DNA of 14,823 nt from an uncultured Chloroflexota bacterium (GTDB taxonomy: Bacteria; Chloroflexota; Anaerolineae; Aggregatilineales; Phototrophicaceae), in NCBI GenBank assembly GCA_937927665.1, contig CALBRY010000207.1, forward strand, positions 1-14,823, in the 5' to 3' direction. The notes under the pieces were generated by a model that saw nothing but the letters and a program-made list of their open reading frames with translations, was not told the origin of the DNA and ran no database searches. The position numbers and the translations under genes are program-made. Shown piece by piece: positions 6,868 through 12,772 of this stretch. Position 1 is the stretch's first letter; each line of letters begins with the position of its first letter.

Positions 6868-7677
6868 GTGAATAAGCGACTGCTTCTAATTGAAGATGAC
6901 TTTGATGTCGCGGACATGCTCCGCATGTATTTCAGCGCTCACCAATTTGACGTACTCCACGCCGAAACGGGCAAGGCGGGCGTCGAAATGGCGCGGGTGA
7001 AATTTCCACATTTGGTCTTGCTTGATTTGATGCTGCCCGATATGGACGGCTATACCATCTTTCATGGGATTCGCTCGACGGCGTTTACCCGTTATATCCC
7101 GGTGATCTTTCTTACGCAGCGCGATGAAGCCGCGTATAAGATTCACGGGTTGGAGATGGGCGCGGATGATTACATCACAAAGCCGTTTGATGTCGAAGAA
7201 CTGCGACTCCGCGTGCAGGGGTCGATCATGCGCGCTACCCGTGAACAACTTCACGAGCCGCGTACAGGACTCCCCTCCGGGCGCTTGATCAACGAGGAGT
7301 TAGAGCGCCGCCGTTACGAGCGTCAACCGTATCACGCGCTGCTGTTCCGGATTGATGGCTATGATCTGTTCCGCGATGTGTACGGGTTTATCACCGCTAA
7401 TCAGGTGCTAGAGTTCGCCGCCCGATCGATTCATGATGCGGTGGGGGAACGCGGCACGCCGCATGATTTTGTCGGGATCGACGGAGAGCGTTTTGTCGTC
7501 CTCACGCACACAGATGATCCGCGTCTGCTGGTGCGCGGGATCAAAGAGTCTTTCGGGAAGGGTGTGCGCGCTTTCTATTCATGGCAAGATGCCGAGCGCG
7601 GCGGGATTGCTGTGCGCGGTGATGACGGCGGCGAAAATATCAGCCCGATGCTTTCGCTCGCCGCACGCAAGCTGTAA
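6868..7677 (+). CDS. Response regulator: REC domain plus degenerate GGDEF domain
   Basis: 269 aa from GTG 6868 with GGAAAGGGG before it. Residues 1-122 are a complete receiver domain: acidic pair D10/D11, phospho-acceptor D53 ('LLDLMLPDMDG'), T83 and K105 ('DDYITKPF'). Residues about 131-245 resemble a diguanylate cyclase domain: 'TGLPSGRLI' matches the usual 'TGLPNRR' entry and 'RIDGYDLFRDVYGF' the 'D.D.FK..ND..GH' helix. The active-site loop, however, reads G-I-D-G-E-R-F (203-209) in place of GGDEF, and the end of the domain is short. Cyclase activity is therefore unlikely; it may bind a nucleotide or act as a protein-interaction output. No histidine kinase lies nearby. It is probably co-transcribed with gatC. 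Confidence 0.88.
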   Translation: MNKRLLLIEDDFDVADMLRMYFSAHQFDVLHAETGKAGVEMARVKFPHLVLLDLMLPDMDGYTIFHGIRSTAFTRYIPVIFLTQRDEAAYKIHGLEMGADDYITKPFDVEELRLRVQGSIMRATREQLHEPRTGLPSGRLINEELERRRYERQPYHALLFRIDGYDLFRDVYGFITANQVLEFAARSIHDAVGERGTPHDFVGIDGERFVVLTHTDDPRLLVRGIKESFGKGVRAFYSWQDAERGGIAVRGDDGGENISPMLSLAARKL

Positions 7678-7713
7678 CAAGCTGACCTTATCGACCGACC
7701 TTATTTGAAAGCA

Positions 7714-7739
7714 GCGCCGCCCCTTGCGAGAGGCGGCGC
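7714..7739. terminator. Hairpin between response regulator and convergent gene
   Basis: GCGCCGCC (7714-7721) pairs with GGCGGCGC (7732-7739) across a 10-nt loop: 8 bp, all G/C. It lies in the 71-bp gap between two convergent stop codons. Only short T-runs follow (ATTTCT on the plus strand), so it is a plausible but weak bidirectional terminator. Confidence 0.55.
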
Positions 7740-7748
7740 GAAGCATTT

Positions 7749-8249
7749 CTAGCGTTTGCGCGCCTGATAATTGAATGCGCTGTTTTTGGCGGGTGTGCCG
7801 TCGCTGTTCCGCGTGGTGCGCTGGCTGAAGGAGTTTCCCCGGCGGCGGTTGAGTTCGGCGCGTTCGCTGAGTTCAGCGGCGCGGCGGCGGATCATGCGCT
7901 CACCGATGCTTTCGAGCGTCTCCGCGATAGGCGGGTAAATCCGCCCGATCGCATCGCACCCATCGCGGGTGATGCGGTACACCCACACGCGATCCGGCAG
8001 CGCGAGACGTTCTTCCATACATCCACCCATCACCAGCGTTGAAAAGACATCCTCGCTCAAATACGGGCGCATGGGATCACGATCCGGTTCGATCCAGTGC
8101 CGCCGCAGATGCCATACACGTCCATCAGAAAGGGGAAGCGTCGTCCCGCGCACATATGGCAGGAAAGACGACGATTCGATTCGACCGCGCATCAAATCGT
8201 GCGCGAAGATAAGAGCCTTGCGCTGCGTTTTGCTGAGGTTCGGTTTCAT
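7749..8249 (-). CDS. Hypothetical protein, possible winged-helix fold
   Basis: 166 aa; I do not recognise the family. The start at ATG 8249 has AGGA 5 nt upstream and lies 36 nt after a good promoter's predicted transcription start. A longer frame reaching 8711 would cross that promoter and the next gene. Visible: an N-terminal helix 'KTQRKALIFAHDLM', a β-like middle ('GTTLPLSDGRVWHLRRHWIE'), then 'LSEDVFSTLVMGGCMEERL' followed by 'VWVYRITRDGCDAIG'. The last stretch looks like the recognition helix and wing of a MarR/PadR-type DNA-binding domain ('Y.LT..G...L'), but the match is weak. The C-terminal 50 residues are Arg-rich, with 'ERMIRRRAAELSERAELNRRRG', and probably disordered or nucleic-acid binding. 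It is monocistronic. Confidence 0.7.
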   Translation of the reverse strand: MKPNLSKTQRKALIFAHDLMRGRIESSSFLPYVRGTTLPLSDGRVWHLRRHWIEPDRDPMRPYLSEDVFSTLVMGGCMEERLALPDRVWVYRITRDGCDAIGRIYPPIAETLESIGERMIRRRAAELSERAELNRRRGNSFSQRTTRNSDGTPAKNSAFNYQARKR

Positions 8250-8291
8250 GCAATCCTGATGAAGAAGCCTTCGGAAGCTGAACACCCCTCT

Positions 8292-8319
8292 ACTATAGCC
8301 TTTTCCGCGTGTGTGTCGA
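8292..8319 (-). promoter_or_regulatory. Predicted sigma-70-like promoter of the 166-aa gene
   Basis: On the minus strand TCGACA (8319-8314) and TATAGT (8297-8292) are separated by 16 bp. Each matches the consensus at five of six positions, which makes this the best-formed promoter in the window. Transcription would begin near 8285, giving a 36-nt leader to the ATG at 8249. Confidence 0.6.
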
Positions 8320-8409
8320 GTTAAAAGAGCGCTAAGTGTTTCTAGGACTCTTGACCGCAACGCTAGCGGCGGCGGATACGTATTGGTTAATACATCTGGA
8401 GGTGAATGA

Positions 8410-8835
8410 ATGCGCGAACGAGCGATTGCGACAATAGGTGTATGGACAGCGGTGGTCTTATCGATCGTCGCTTTGTTAAACAGCCTGACGGTGCAGGTTT
8501 TTGTGCCTGTTACGTATGATATGGTGTCGATAGACGGCACGGTTCGAACCGTCACCAATTTGATGCAGCAGCAAGAATTTGTAGGCGGGGATTGGCAGTT
8601 TATCGCCGCAGGGTTGATTTTCGGCTTGATCATCGGCGCGGCGTTTTCGACCCGGGCGATCTGGCGGAATGCGATTGAACAACGGACGGCGCGACAGGAT
8701 GCGAAGATCAAACGCGAAGAACAGGCGCGTGCGGCATATGCGCTCGATGATGCGGCAGACGGCGAAATCGCCGCACTGGAAGCGGAGCGTTACGCGCGCC
8801 TGAACGATGACGGGGAGATGTACGCACGGCGGTGA
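8410..8835 (+). CDS. Small membrane protein with charged cytoplasmic tail, unknown function
   Basis: 141 aa, start fixed by a strong GGAGGTG (8398-8404). Two membrane helices are visible, about 8-28 and 63-82, separated by a polar loop of about 35 residues. After the second helix comes a long charged helix ('RNAIEQRTARQDAKIKREEQARAAY'), then an acidic/Ala-rich end ('EIAALEAERYARLNDDGEMY'). With the Arg/Lys-rich stretch following helix 2, both ends are likely cytoplasmic and the loop outside. I know no family for it. It is divergent from the 166-aa gene (160 bp between the start codons) and convergent with the DUF4013 gene, only 14 bp away, with no terminator hairpin between. Confidence 0.75.
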   Translation: MRERAIATIGVWTAVVLSIVALLNSLTVQVFVPVTYDMVSIDGTVRTVTNLMQQQEFVGGDWQFIAAGLIFGLIIGAAFSTRAIWRNAIEQRTARQDAKIKREEQARAAYALDDAADGEIAALEAERYARLNDDGEMYARR

Positions 8836-8849
8836 AGAAAAGGTGAAAG

Positions 8850-9536
8850 TTAACTGCCTTTCCGTTTTTCAGGCGTGTCATAGGTTGCTGCGTGGAGCAT
8901 GCCCGCAAGCGCTCCGGTGATGGGCACGATTAATGCCAGCACGATCGGAATCCCGATCACGGTCGCGCTGAGAATCGTAAACAGGATGTAGGCGAGGATC
9001 ATCCCGATCCACCACTGACTGATCGCCTCGAAGCGGGTGCGGAATTTATCGAACAGCGTACCGAATTGGAAAAACTCGTTCACACGGCGCGTCTCGGCAT
9101 AGCGCCCCTGCGCGATGGTGAACATGGGCAGCAGCACGAGATTTAAAAGCAGAATCAACGGGAACAAACAGCACGCTACCACGAGGCTGACGCCGCCGCT
9201 GACGATATTCGTATCGGCGGAAAGTGTCGTCACCAGCCATGTAAACGCCCCCATAAACAGGTTCGGCAGGTTAAACACCACGTAGGCGATCAGAACGGGA
9301 AGCCCTTCCATAAACATGCTGCCCAGATCACGCCAGTGCGGGAGCGGCGGGACGAAATTTGCGCGCACGTTGCGAATCAACGCGCTTTGATACCCGAATA
9401 CGAGCGCCATCCCGAATGCCCCGATCAAAAGCGGAGTCGTCGTGAAGCTGATTCCGGTCACGATCATCATAATCAACAGCTTCGTCACCCAATCGGGATC
9501 GGATAGGTAATACGTGAACGCGCGCGCGATCGTCAT
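8850..9536 (-). CDS. DUF4013 family multi-pass membrane protein
   Basis: 228 aa, polytopic. Hydrophobic segments lie about 19-50, 78-102, 112-141 and 176-217, which would make five to six membrane helices. The short motif 'PPLPHWRDLGSMFMEGL' (63-79) after the first hydrophobic block is what I associate with DUF4013 proteins in Chloroflexota and Archaea ('LP.W.d.g..f..Gl'). The function of the family is unknown. The start codon overlaps the tlpA-like stop in ATGA, with GGAG 5 nt before it inside the upstream gene, so it is translationally coupled to the thioredoxin. It is the last gene of the four-gene envelope operon. No cysteine pair suggests a direct redox role. Confidence 0.8.
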   Translation of the reverse strand: MTIARAFTYYLSDPDWVTKLLIMMIVTGISFTTTPLLIGAFGMALVFGYQSALIRNVRANFVPPLPHWRDLGSMFMEGLPVLIAYVVFNLPNLFMGAFTWLVTTLSADTNIVSGGVSLVVACCLFPLILLLNLVLLPMFTIAQGRYAETRRVNEFFQFGTLFDKFRTRFEAISQWWIGMILAYILFTILSATVIGIPIVLALIVPITGALAGMLHAATYDTPEKRKGS

Positions 9537-10129
9537 GATTGCTCCAGTTCCGCGATATACGAATCGATCATTTCACGTGTCATTTCGCCATACACGGGTG
9601 AACGCACAATCCCGCGCTCGTCGATCACAAACGTCGTCGGCAGGTTGAACACGCCGTAACTATCAGAAACTTCCTGGGCTGTATCGAGCAGCACATTCAA
9701 GTCGGTGATCCCTAAGCCTTCGAGATACGGACGGATTGTTTCGGCATCCTGTCCATAATTTATGGTGACGATGATCGGATCATCGGGTGCGGTGTGTTCG
9801 CGGGTGTACTGCTGGAATGTCGGCAGTTCACGCTCACACGGGGCGCACCATGTCGCCCAAAAGTTGAGGAACACGATCCGCCCCTCAAGGCTGGTCAGCG
9901 AGAGCGTACCGTCTCCCGTCAGGGTGGGGAGCGAAAAATCGATCACCGGCGCGTCGATCACCTGCGGCAGGGTGGCGCGGGCGATGGGGGTTGTCTCGAT
10001 GGCGGGGGGGATATCCGATGCGCTGTTGGTCGCATTCGAAAGCAGCACCACCGCCGCGACAATGCCTAAGGCGGGCAGGAGTAAAAAAATCCACAGATTT
10101 GATCCGCGTTTTGGTGGTGGGACGGTCAT
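9533..10129 (-). CDS. TlpA/ResA-type membrane-anchored thiol-disulfide protein
   Basis: 198 aa. An N-terminal signal anchor (about 12-32) would place a thioredoxin domain (about 56-195) outside the membrane. The domain carries the family entry 'IDFSLPTLTGDGTLSLTSL', the catalytic W94-C95-A-P-C98 in 'FWATWCAPCERELP', and the cis-proline loop 'LPTTFVID' (P164). ResA/TlpA proteins reduce extracytoplasmic disulfides, often for cytochrome c or copper-site assembly; no cytochrome genes are near, so the client is unknown. The start at ATG 10129 has AAAGGA 8 nt upstream, within the 18-bp gap after the propeller gene. The next gene, DUF4013, overlaps by 4 bp. The only cysteines in the operon neighbours are the C213-C214 pair of the UPF0703 protein and two in the propeller, which are possible but unproven clients. 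Confidence 0.9.
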   Translation of the reverse strand: MTVPPPKRGSNLWIFLLLPALGIVAAVVLLSNATNSASDIPPAIETTPIARATLPQVIDAPVIDFSLPTLTGDGTLSLTSLEGRIVFLNFWATWCAPCERELPTFQQYTREHTAPDDPIIVTINYGQDAETIRPYLEGLGITDLNVLLDTAQEVSDSYGVFNLPTTFVIDERGIVRSPVYGEMTREMIDSYIAELEQS

Positions 10130-10147
10130 GGCGAAAATCCTTTGCTC

Positions 10148-11560
10148 TTAAGGCACCCAGCGCGGCAGGTAGGCATTCATGGCAACCCGCGTGAGCGTGC
10201 CGCTGGCGATATCAAGTGTCCATATTTCCGGGCGGGCGAGATTATCAGGCTGCCCGTTTTCATCGAACAAATGCAGCCGCTGGATCACGATCTGCGTTCC
10301 GGTCGCATCCCAATAATAAACGCCATCGGCATACGACGGATCATCTGTGAGCGGCTGCGCGTCGGCGGGCGAATCGGGATCGATCAGGTAAAGCTGATAG
10401 CCGCGTGTGTAGCGATCATCCGTATAGCGCCGTGTGATCGCCAACCATTCGCCATCGGGTGACCAGCGCGCTTGATCATCTTCAACCGGATCATCCGGCG
10501 TGCTGATGTAACCCAATTCCTGAGACACCAGATCGACAAGGCGCAAATATTGGCTGACGTTCTGCCCTTCCTCAATTGGCGGGACATCGGGAAAGACGAG
10601 CTTTGTTCCGTCGGGCGAAAGCGCGCCGCTGGTTCCGCTGCGGCTCGGCACGGCGGTGATCTCTCCGGTCGTAAAATCGTACACCAGTATCGCCACGCTC
10701 GAACTATCGAATACCGCGATCCGGTTTCCGTCGGCGCTCCACTGCGCGTTATAGCTGAGAAGCTGGGACTCTTGAAAGAGTGGTCGCGTTGAGGCGGGAG
10801 TCGTCGTCAAATCGATGAGCCAGACGCGGGTCGGGCTTCTGCCTACTTGCAGACTGGAATTAAAGTCTACCCGCTCATAGGCGATCACCCGCCCGTCAGG
10901 ACGCCATACGGGAGTCGTACAGGCTGAATCCGGGCAGTTGGTCAATTGGCGCAGCCCGCCCGTATCCAGATCGATCAGCTTGATATCGGATGTGCCATCG
11001 GTCGCCCGTTCGCTAAACGCGATCTGCGATCCGTCGGGACTGACGGCGAAATCGTATATCCCTGTCGGGCTAAAGGTGATCTGCGCCGCTGTATCGGGGC
11101 GCGCGGGATCCACCGCCCAGATATTTTGCGGGGCATTATCCGCCGGGTAGAGATATGCCACACGCGGAGTCCGCACGGTAAACGAAAACTGCACCGTCGA
11201 AATCAGTTCGCGTCCGCTTTCTGACTGCGCGCCGCGTCCGATCTCGACGATATACGACTCGCCCGGCGGGAGTGCGTGATCCGGCACAAATGTCACCGTG
11301 TCGGCGCTCCATGAAAATGTGCCGGTGATTTCGGGCGTGACGGTAAAGCGTTCGGTCACGCTGTCGCGATTCATCGATTCGCTAAATGTGACGCCGATCC
11401 CGCTGGTGGATCGAGCTTCACCGAGCGGCGAAACACGCTCGACCGTGACGCCGACCCGATCACCGAGCGCAATCGTCCCGATGATCAAACCGATCACCAG
11501 CACGATCACGATCCAGACGGTGCGGTCAAATGGGCTGATGTTGAGACGGGGCTGCGTCAT
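10148..11560 (-). CDS. Membrane-anchored Big_5 domain plus TolB-like β-propeller
   Basis: 470 aa. I start it at ATG 11560, which overlaps the stop of the UPF0703 gene in ATGA; the longer open frame to 11878 is inside that gene. Order: short basic N-terminus, membrane helix (about 14-33), an Ig-like domain of the Big_5 type (about 42-129, 'GIGVTFSESMNRDSV...F.V.P...G.FSW...TVTFVPDHALPPG'), then a β-propeller with PD40/WD40-like strands: 'SPDGSQIAFS' (174-183), 'WRPDGRVIAYE', 'WSADGNRIAVF', 'LSPDGTKLVFP', 'WSPDGEWLAIT' and 'WDATGTQIVIQ', giving about six blades. It should sit outside the membrane on one anchor. Such propellers bind peptides, glycans or proteins; no catalytic residues are evident. 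There is no Shine-Dalgarno site, so it probably depends on translational coupling. Confidence 0.87.
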   Translation of the reverse strand: MTQPRLNISPFDRTVWIVIVLVIGLIIGTIALGDRVGVTVERVSPLGEARSTSGIGVTFSESMNRDSVTERFTVTPEITGTFSWSADTVTFVPDHALPPGESYIVEIGRGAQSESGRELISTVQFSFTVRTPRVAYLYPADNAPQNIWAVDPARPDTAAQITFSPTGIYDFAVSPDGSQIAFSERATDGTSDIKLIDLDTGGLRQLTNCPDSACTTPVWRPDGRVIAYERVDFNSSLQVGRSPTRVWLIDLTTTPASTRPLFQESQLLSYNAQWSADGNRIAVFDSSSVAILVYDFTTGEITAVPSRSGTSGALSPDGTKLVFPDVPPIEEGQNVSQYLRLVDLVSQELGYISTPDDPVEDDQARWSPDGEWLAITRRYTDDRYTRGYQLYLIDPDSPADAQPLTDDPSYADGVYYWDATGTQIVIQRLHLFDENGQPDNLARPEIWTLDIASGTLTRVAMNAYLPRWVP

Positions 11561-12381
11561 GGGTATAAGTACGGATGCTCCGGCTGTTCGACAATTTCGA
11601 GGCTGGATGCTTGAAGGATCGGCATGGTATCCCCGCGAAATTCGCCGACCGTGAATGATCCCTGTACGCGCACCCATACCCCCTGTTCGATCGATTCGGC
11701 GTACAACGTTGGCAGTCCGATGGCGGCGGCATCGGCAACACAGCAGCTCACCGTGAAGCGCGCCAGCATAAAATGATTCTCCGGGAATGTGGGTTCGCGG
11801 TAGACAAAGCCGATCACGTCGGCGGGCTGCCCGTTCGCTTCGGCGTAATCCGGGAGCGAACCGAAATAGCGCAGCCAATCCAGCACATTACGGTCAAGCG
11901 GCTGCTTGGTGAAGGTCACCATTTCGCCCACGGATGCGCTCGTGCTAAGTGCGCCGTTGACCGCCTCTGCACCGAGCGGACGCGACGGGATCAGCGTGCC
12001 GAGTATGAGCGGGACGGCGATCACCGCCAGCGTGCTCCACGAAATGCCGTGCTGGTGATCTTCATGTCCATCGTGGGAATGCCCAAGTGCTTCATGCAGC
12101 ACATTATGGTCTTTGAAAGCGCGCACCATCAAAATCAGCGAGTACACGCCGAGCAGCAGGAAAATCGCCGCCGCGACATAACTCAACCAGACAAAGCGCT
12201 CATTGATGTAATTCGTCAAGTTTCCGGTCACGATCAAATAGACGAAGTACATGCCTAAGCCGATCAGGATCGCAGTTTTCAACGCCAGCGCCGCTTGATC
12301 CGCGCGGTGATCGTGATGTGCATGATCGTCGTGGTGTTCAGTTTCCAAGTGCCCTCCGAGGGAACTCATCATTGAGAGCAT
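11557..12381 (-). CDS. UPF0703 / TIGR03943 family membrane protein (YcgQ-like)
   Basis: About 274 aa. ATGs at 12381, 12372 and 12369 are all possible; none has a good Shine-Dalgarno site. Farther upstream the frame crosses a terminator, so longer starts are excluded. Order: a His/Asp-rich N-terminus (11-25, seven His), membrane helices about 35-52 and 64-84, a second His cluster ('HSHDGHEDHQH', 101-111), a third helix (115-132), and an extracytoplasmic domain holding the family signature 'ARFTVSCCVADA' (207-218, C213-C214) and 'ESIEQGVWVRVQGSF'. B. subtilis YcgQ belongs to this family and is encoded with the UPF0718 permease YcgR. No such permease is here, which is unusual. The His clusters suggest metal binding. 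First gene of the four-gene operon. Confidence 0.85.
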   Translation of the reverse strand: MLSMMSSLGGHLETEHHDDHAHHDHRADQAALALKTAILIGLGMYFVYLIVTGNLTNYINERFVWLSYVAAAIFLLLGVYSLILMVRAFKDHNVLHEALGHSHDGHEDHQHGISWSTLAVIAVPLILGTLIPSRPLGAEAVNGALSTSASVGEMVTFTKQPLDRNVLDWLRYFGSLPDYAEANGQPADVIGFVYREPTFPENHFMLARFTVSCCVADAAAIGLPTLYAESIEQGVWVRVQGSFTVGEFRGDTMPILQASSLEIVEQPEHPYLYP

Positions 12382-12388
12382 TTTACCG

Positions 12389-12421
12389 CAAAAAAAACGC
12401 CTCATCCGCGTGGATGAGGCG
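12389..12421 (-). terminator. Strong intrinsic terminator after the 81-aa gene
   Basis: On the minus strand CGCCTCATCC and GGATGAGGCG form a perfect 10-bp stem with a 4-nt loop (12421-12398), followed by eight T (12397-12390). This is a textbook Rho-independent terminator, 28 nt after the stop of the 81-aa gene. Its T-run ends 8 nt before the ATG at 12381 of the next operon. Confidence 0.9.
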
Positions 12422-12449
12422 CTCATGTTTACAAGGCGGAGTGTGTGAA

Positions 12450-12695
12450 TTATGTGCGTCCAGCGGCGGCGCTGTCGCTTCCAATCGCCGAGTCATCCGC
12501 GCTTTTCGCGCGATCATCCCCCTCATACTGCATGATCACCGGGGTAAGCTGTCCGGTCGTGCTGTGTGGATCAGGAAATTCCGGCAGGGTGGTCGGCTTT
12601 GCCGCTTCTTCGGGGTCAACGGGTGGCAGGTTGATCTCGACGCGTGGGGTTCGCCCGGTTTGACCGGGTTGATAAGGCGCTTTCGGATTGAACAT
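12450..12695 (-). CDS. Small proline-rich acidic hypothetical protein
   Basis: 81 aa from ATG 12695, which has GGAG 7 nt upstream; an ATG six codons earlier lacks this. The protein is soluble and low in hydrophobic residues: 'NPKAPYQPGQTGRTPRVEINLPPVDPEE', then 'TTLPEFPDPHSTTG', 'TPVIMQYEGDDRAKSADDS' and an Ala/Ser-rich end. It is probably mostly disordered, and no domain is recognised. Evidence that it is a real gene: a good ribosome site, a perfect TATAAT upstream and a strong terminator right after it, so it can be expressed as its own short mRNA. It could also be read from the lipoprotein gene upstream, since no terminator separates them. Confidence 0.72.
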   Translation of the reverse strand: MFNPKAPYQPGQTGRTPRVEINLPPVDPEEAAKPTTLPEFPDPHSTTGQLTPVIMQYEGDDRAKSADDSAIGSDSAAAGRT

Positions 12696-12727
12696 GGCAG
12701 CACTCCGTAACATGAGATGCTCTAACT

Positions 12728-12733
12728 ATTATA
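12728..12733 (-). promoter_or_regulatory. Predicted -10 box of the 81-aa gene
   Basis: A perfect TATAAT on the minus strand (12733-12728), 32 nt before the ATG at 12695. The -35 region is poor (TCGCTT at 17 bp). It lies within the 77-bp gap after the lipoprotein stop codon. Confidence 0.45.
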
Positions 12734-12772
12734 ACATCTCTGAGCAGCAGAAGCGATCAAAACCTGTAAAAG

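Noticed and set aside
8250..8711. Upstream extension of the 166-aa gene
   Set aside because: It would cross the predicted promoter and overlap the 141-aa membrane protein gene on the other strand; the added sequence shows no domain.
11561..11878. 106-codon N-terminal extension of the Big_5/propeller gene
   Set aside because: It lies wholly within the UPF0703 coding region and reads as Arg/Cys-rich noise; the ATG at 11560 gives a membrane anchor and the usual ATGA overlap.
12382..12426. Longer start of the UPF0703 gene
   Set aside because: The frame would begin in the stem and T-run of the terminator, which cannot be coding leader for the same mRNA.
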